Source: an uncultured Pelagibacteraceae bacterium (GTDB lineage: Bacteria; Pseudomonadota; Alphaproteobacteria; Pelagibacterales; Pelagibacteraceae). From it: a DNA stretch of 64,000 nucleotides. The DNA lies in assembly GCA_902600485.1 (NCBI GenBank), contig CACKJD010000001.1, positions 1 through 64,000 of the forward strand. The letters run 5' to 3'. The notes under the pieces are model-generated. The model was not told where the DNA came from, made no database searches, and saw nothing but the letters and a program-made list of their open reading frames with translations. Of this stretch, positions 62,691 through 64,000 are shown one piece after another; the stretch's first letter is position 1; every line of letters begins with the position of its first letter. Position numbers and translations under genes: made by a program.

Positions 62691-63146
62691 TTATTTATTA
62701 AATTTTTGCTCCCATTTAAGGCTATCTCTATAAACATTTGATTTTCTTTTTGCGGTTGCCTTAAATTTTTCATAATTTGTAGGCTCCCATATTTGAAAAG
62801 TTTTTCCTTGACCTACAAATAACATGCTACTTTTAATTTTTGCATGTTTTAAAAGTTTATCTGTTATTGAAATTCTGCCTTCACCATCAAATTGTAAACT
62901 GATACTTTCTGAAAGTATCGAAGTCGCAAAATAATCTTTTTTTTCCTCAAATGGATTTAGTGAGTCTATTGCATTAGAGATTTTTTCAATTCTATCTTGA
63001 GGCCATGCCTCTATACAATTATTATTAAACGATGGATAACATATAACTCCATTGTAACCTAAATTTGAAAGATACGATCTATAGCTAGCAGGCACAGATA
63101 CCCTTCCTTTTTTGTCTAATTTGTTTTCGAAAGTAGATAAAAACAT
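62691..63146 (-). CDS. mraZ: transcriptional regulator / division cluster protein MraZ
   Basis: MraZ is an AbrB-like DNA-binding protein that represses its own division cluster. The two-domain AbrB-type layout is visible: 'NKLDKKGRVSVPASYRSYL' (residues ~8-26) and 'SLQFDGEGRISITDKLLKHAKIKSSMLFVGQGKTFQIWEPTNYEKF' (~82-127). 'FDGEGRI' is the conserved 'D.qGRI.lp' element. The length of 151 aa is normal. It is the first gene of the 18-gene cluster. A consensus-like promoter overlapped by three TGGGN boxes lies just upstream. Confidence 0.95.
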   Translation of the reverse strand: MFLSTFENKLDKKGRVSVPASYRSYLSNLGYNGVICYPSFNNNCIEAWPQDRIEKISNAIDSLNPFEEKKDYFATSILSESISLQFDGEGRISITDKLLKHAKIKSSMLFVGQGKTFQIWEPTNYEKFKATAKRKSNVYRDSLKWEQKFNK

Positions 63147-63174
63147 AAATCATATTTTCTTTTATCCCCAAATT

Positions 63175-63199
63175 TGGGAATAATTGGGATAATATGGGT
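63175..63199. promoter_or_regulatory. MraZ operator: three TGGGN boxes at 10-bp spacing
   Basis: Plus-strand TGGGA (63175), TGGGA (63185) and TGGGT (63195) are direct repeats separated by 5-bp spacers. This is the arrangement described for MraZ binding upstream of mraZ in E. coli. The boxes cover the -10 and the adjacent spacer of the mraZ promoter, so binding should block RNA polymerase. Confidence 0.85.
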
Positions 63200-63217
63200 T
63201 TTTTAATATACAGTCAA
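63189..63217 (-). promoter_or_regulatory. promoter of the mraZ-led division cluster (TTGACT-17-TATTAT)
   Basis: On the minus strand TTGACT (63217-63212) is followed after exactly 17 bp by TATTAT (63194-63189), matching the housekeeping consensus at five of six positions in each hexamer. Transcription would start near 63182, giving a leader of roughly 35 nt to the mraZ ATG. It is the best promoter match I can see in the window. Confidence 0.75.
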
Positions 63218-63278
63218 TAGTTGTTTTTTGATGAACTTAAAATAAGAACAAATTAGAAACTTGTTAGAAAGTAATGAT

Positions 63279-63640
63279 GATGCCAGATAAAATATAAGCC
63301 GGGTTCTGTCATTTAAACTTATCATTTATCTAGGCCTTAAGTCTCCTTAAAGCTCAAGCAACCAACCCTGATGACTAGCCAAAGACTGCTTTCTGCTAAT
63401 AGCAATGTCATCTCTACTTGGTCTTGCTTCCAGTGGGGTTTTCCATGCGCTCATTGTTACCAATTAAGCCGGTGTGCTCTTACCACACCTTTTCACCCTT
63501 GCCTTGATAAGGCGGTTTATTTTCTGTGGCACTATCCCTAGGGTCGCCCCCGCCAGGTATTACCTGGCACTGTGTCTCTGTAAAGCCCGGACTTTCCTCT
63601 TTATTAAAGTAAAGCGATAAGTCATTTATCTGGCACCTCA
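63279..63640 (-). ncRNA. rnpB: RNase P RNA
   Basis: This is the catalytic RNA that trims tRNA 5' leaders. Reading the minus strand, the ends pair as P1 (TGCCAGATAAA near the 5' end with TTTATCTGGCA at the 3' end). The universal P4 strands are present: AGAGGAAAGTCCGGGCT at 63600-63584, and ACAGAACCCGGCTTATA at 63309-63293. GGTAAGAGCACACCGG (63484-63469) is the conserved P10-P12 region of bacterial type A RNase P RNA. Length is about 360 nt. Boundaries are estimated from the P1 helix. It lies between the division-cluster promoter and an amidase gene on the same strand. Confidence 0.96.
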
Positions 63641-63670
63641 AAAATATATTATTTTTTTAATATTTCAACA

Positions 63671-64000
63671 CTAATTAAATCCAGATTTAACTAAATTTTT
63701 TGCTATTTCCAAACATTCAAAATCTATTTTTCCGTTAATCAACTGTGGTCTAAATCTTCTTTGAAAAGCTTTTATCGCAAATAAAATAGAATTAATTTTT
63801 TTTTTTTTAAAAAAATAACCAATTTTAATTAAATATCTCAAGAATATTATTTTATCTAAATTATCTATATTTTTAAGCCTATATTTTTTTAGAAGTCTTT
63901 TATCTAGGGAGTGCCAAACACCAATTTTGTATTTTGATAAAAACTCCCACGGAAATTTTTCACCTGGATCTTTTTTTCTATCTGGGGCTATATCAGAATG
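63671..64000 (-). CDS. N-acetylmuramoyl-L-alanine amidase, AmpD/AmiD type (C-terminal part)
   Basis: This is a partial gene running off the right edge, absent from the ORF track because its start is outside. The visible 109 residues begin 'HSDIAPDRKKDPGEKFPWEFL', the conserved C-terminal zinc-ligand region of Amidase_2 enzymes ('GHsDIaPgRK.DPGp.F.W..L'). They end with 'AIKAFQRRFRPQLINGKIDFECLEIAKNLV', the short peptidoglycan-binding-like tail of AmiD-type proteins. Family members cut the MurNAc-L-Ala bond during wall recycling or turnover. The frame passes through a run of 13 A (minus strand, 63796-63808) coding KKKK. AmpD (cytoplasmic) versus AmiD (exported) cannot be decided without the N-terminus. 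Confidence 0.85.
   Translation of the reverse strand, partial: HSDIAPDRKKDPGEKFPWEFLSKYKIGVWHSLDKRLLKKYRLKNIDNLDKIIFLRYLIKIGYFFKKKKINSILFAIKAFQRRFRPQLINGKIDFECLEIAKNLVKSGFN

Noticed and set aside
62323-62733. 136-aa plus-strand ORF over ftsZ/mraZ
   Set aside because: Ala/Pro-rich translation is the antisense of the Gly-rich FtsZ core; no ribosome site or family pattern.
63641-63670. rnpB promoter
   Set aside because: A TATATT lies at a good distance from the RNA start, but the nearest TTGAAA is only 14 bp away from it. No convincing -35, so not listed as a feature.
63785-63900. Apparent frameshift in the partial AmpD-type gene
   Set aside because: A first reading of the homopolymer with 12 A gave an early stop. 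Recounting the run as 13 A gives one open frame joining HSDIAP... to AFQRRFRP..., so the gene is intact in the visible part.

Overview
The window is an A+T-rich, extremely compact, gene-dense alphaproteobacterial chromosome segment, most consistent with the SAR11 clade (Pelagibacterales). The evidence is: very low G+C with long poly-A/T tracts; gaps of a few bases or ATGA/TAATG stop-start overlaps between most genes; convergent genes that overlap at their stop codons; a circularly permuted two-piece tmRNA of the alphaproteobacterial type; and alphaproteobacterial gene orders (hflK-hflC-DUF2065-degP, leuA-mreBCD-mrdA-rodA, and a dcw cluster running on into lpxC-bamD-ligA). I see no insertion sequence, prophage, CRISPR array, tRNA or rRNA.

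Layout. 1-1.2 kb: a periplasmic amino-acid-type binding protein. 1.2-9.2 kb: panB with 5-oxoprolinase pxpB/pxpC, divergent pxpA, a small TPR protein, a TRAP transporter (dctP-dctQ-dctM), a TerC-family membrane protein and an exported gamma-glutamylcyclotransferase-like protein. I read this as a possible gamma-glutamyl/5-oxoproline salvage locus. 9.2-12.2 kb: GNAT-like protein, proC, LysE-family exporter, a TIGR03643-like small protein, glutaredoxin and a small membrane protein. 12.2-15.6 kb: a dadA-EamA-HDAC-msrB operon. 15.7-30.7 kb (minus strand): hflK-hflC-DUF2065-degP-miaA, then ilvB-ilvN-ilvC-leuA, then mreB-mreC-mreD-mrdA-rodA. 30.8-42.4 kb: mrp/apbC, a beta-propeller autotransporter, thyX, tmRNA, a small membrane protein, a MazG-like protein, fumC, an AsmA-like protein, a UvrD helicase and an M24B aminopeptidase.

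42.4-63.2 kb is one minus-strand division/wall cluster: mraZ-ftsZ-rsmH-ftsL-ftsI-murE::murF-mraY-murD-ftsW-murG-murC-murB-ddl-ftsQ-(reduced ftsA-like)-lpxC-bamD-ligA. Three things stand out. ftsZ sits between mraZ and rsmH instead of after ftsA. murE and murF are fused. The gene in the ftsA slot encodes only 236 residues; it keeps a recognisable FtsA 1C-like region and a terminal amphipathic helix but lacks the ATPase/2A-2B half. The cluster is headed by a near-consensus promoter overlapped by three TGGGN boxes spaced exactly 10 bp, the arrangement expected for MraZ autoregulation. The window closes with RNase P RNA and the C-terminal part of an AmpD-type amidase, both on the minus strand.

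Regulatory signals readable by eye include a strong hairpin between dctP and dctQ, a hairpin abutting the ilvB start codon, a 19-bp palindrome between the -35 and -10 of a putative leuA promoter, and a long inverted repeat in the divergent lysE/TIGR03643 gap. All functions are inferred from motifs and context without database searches.
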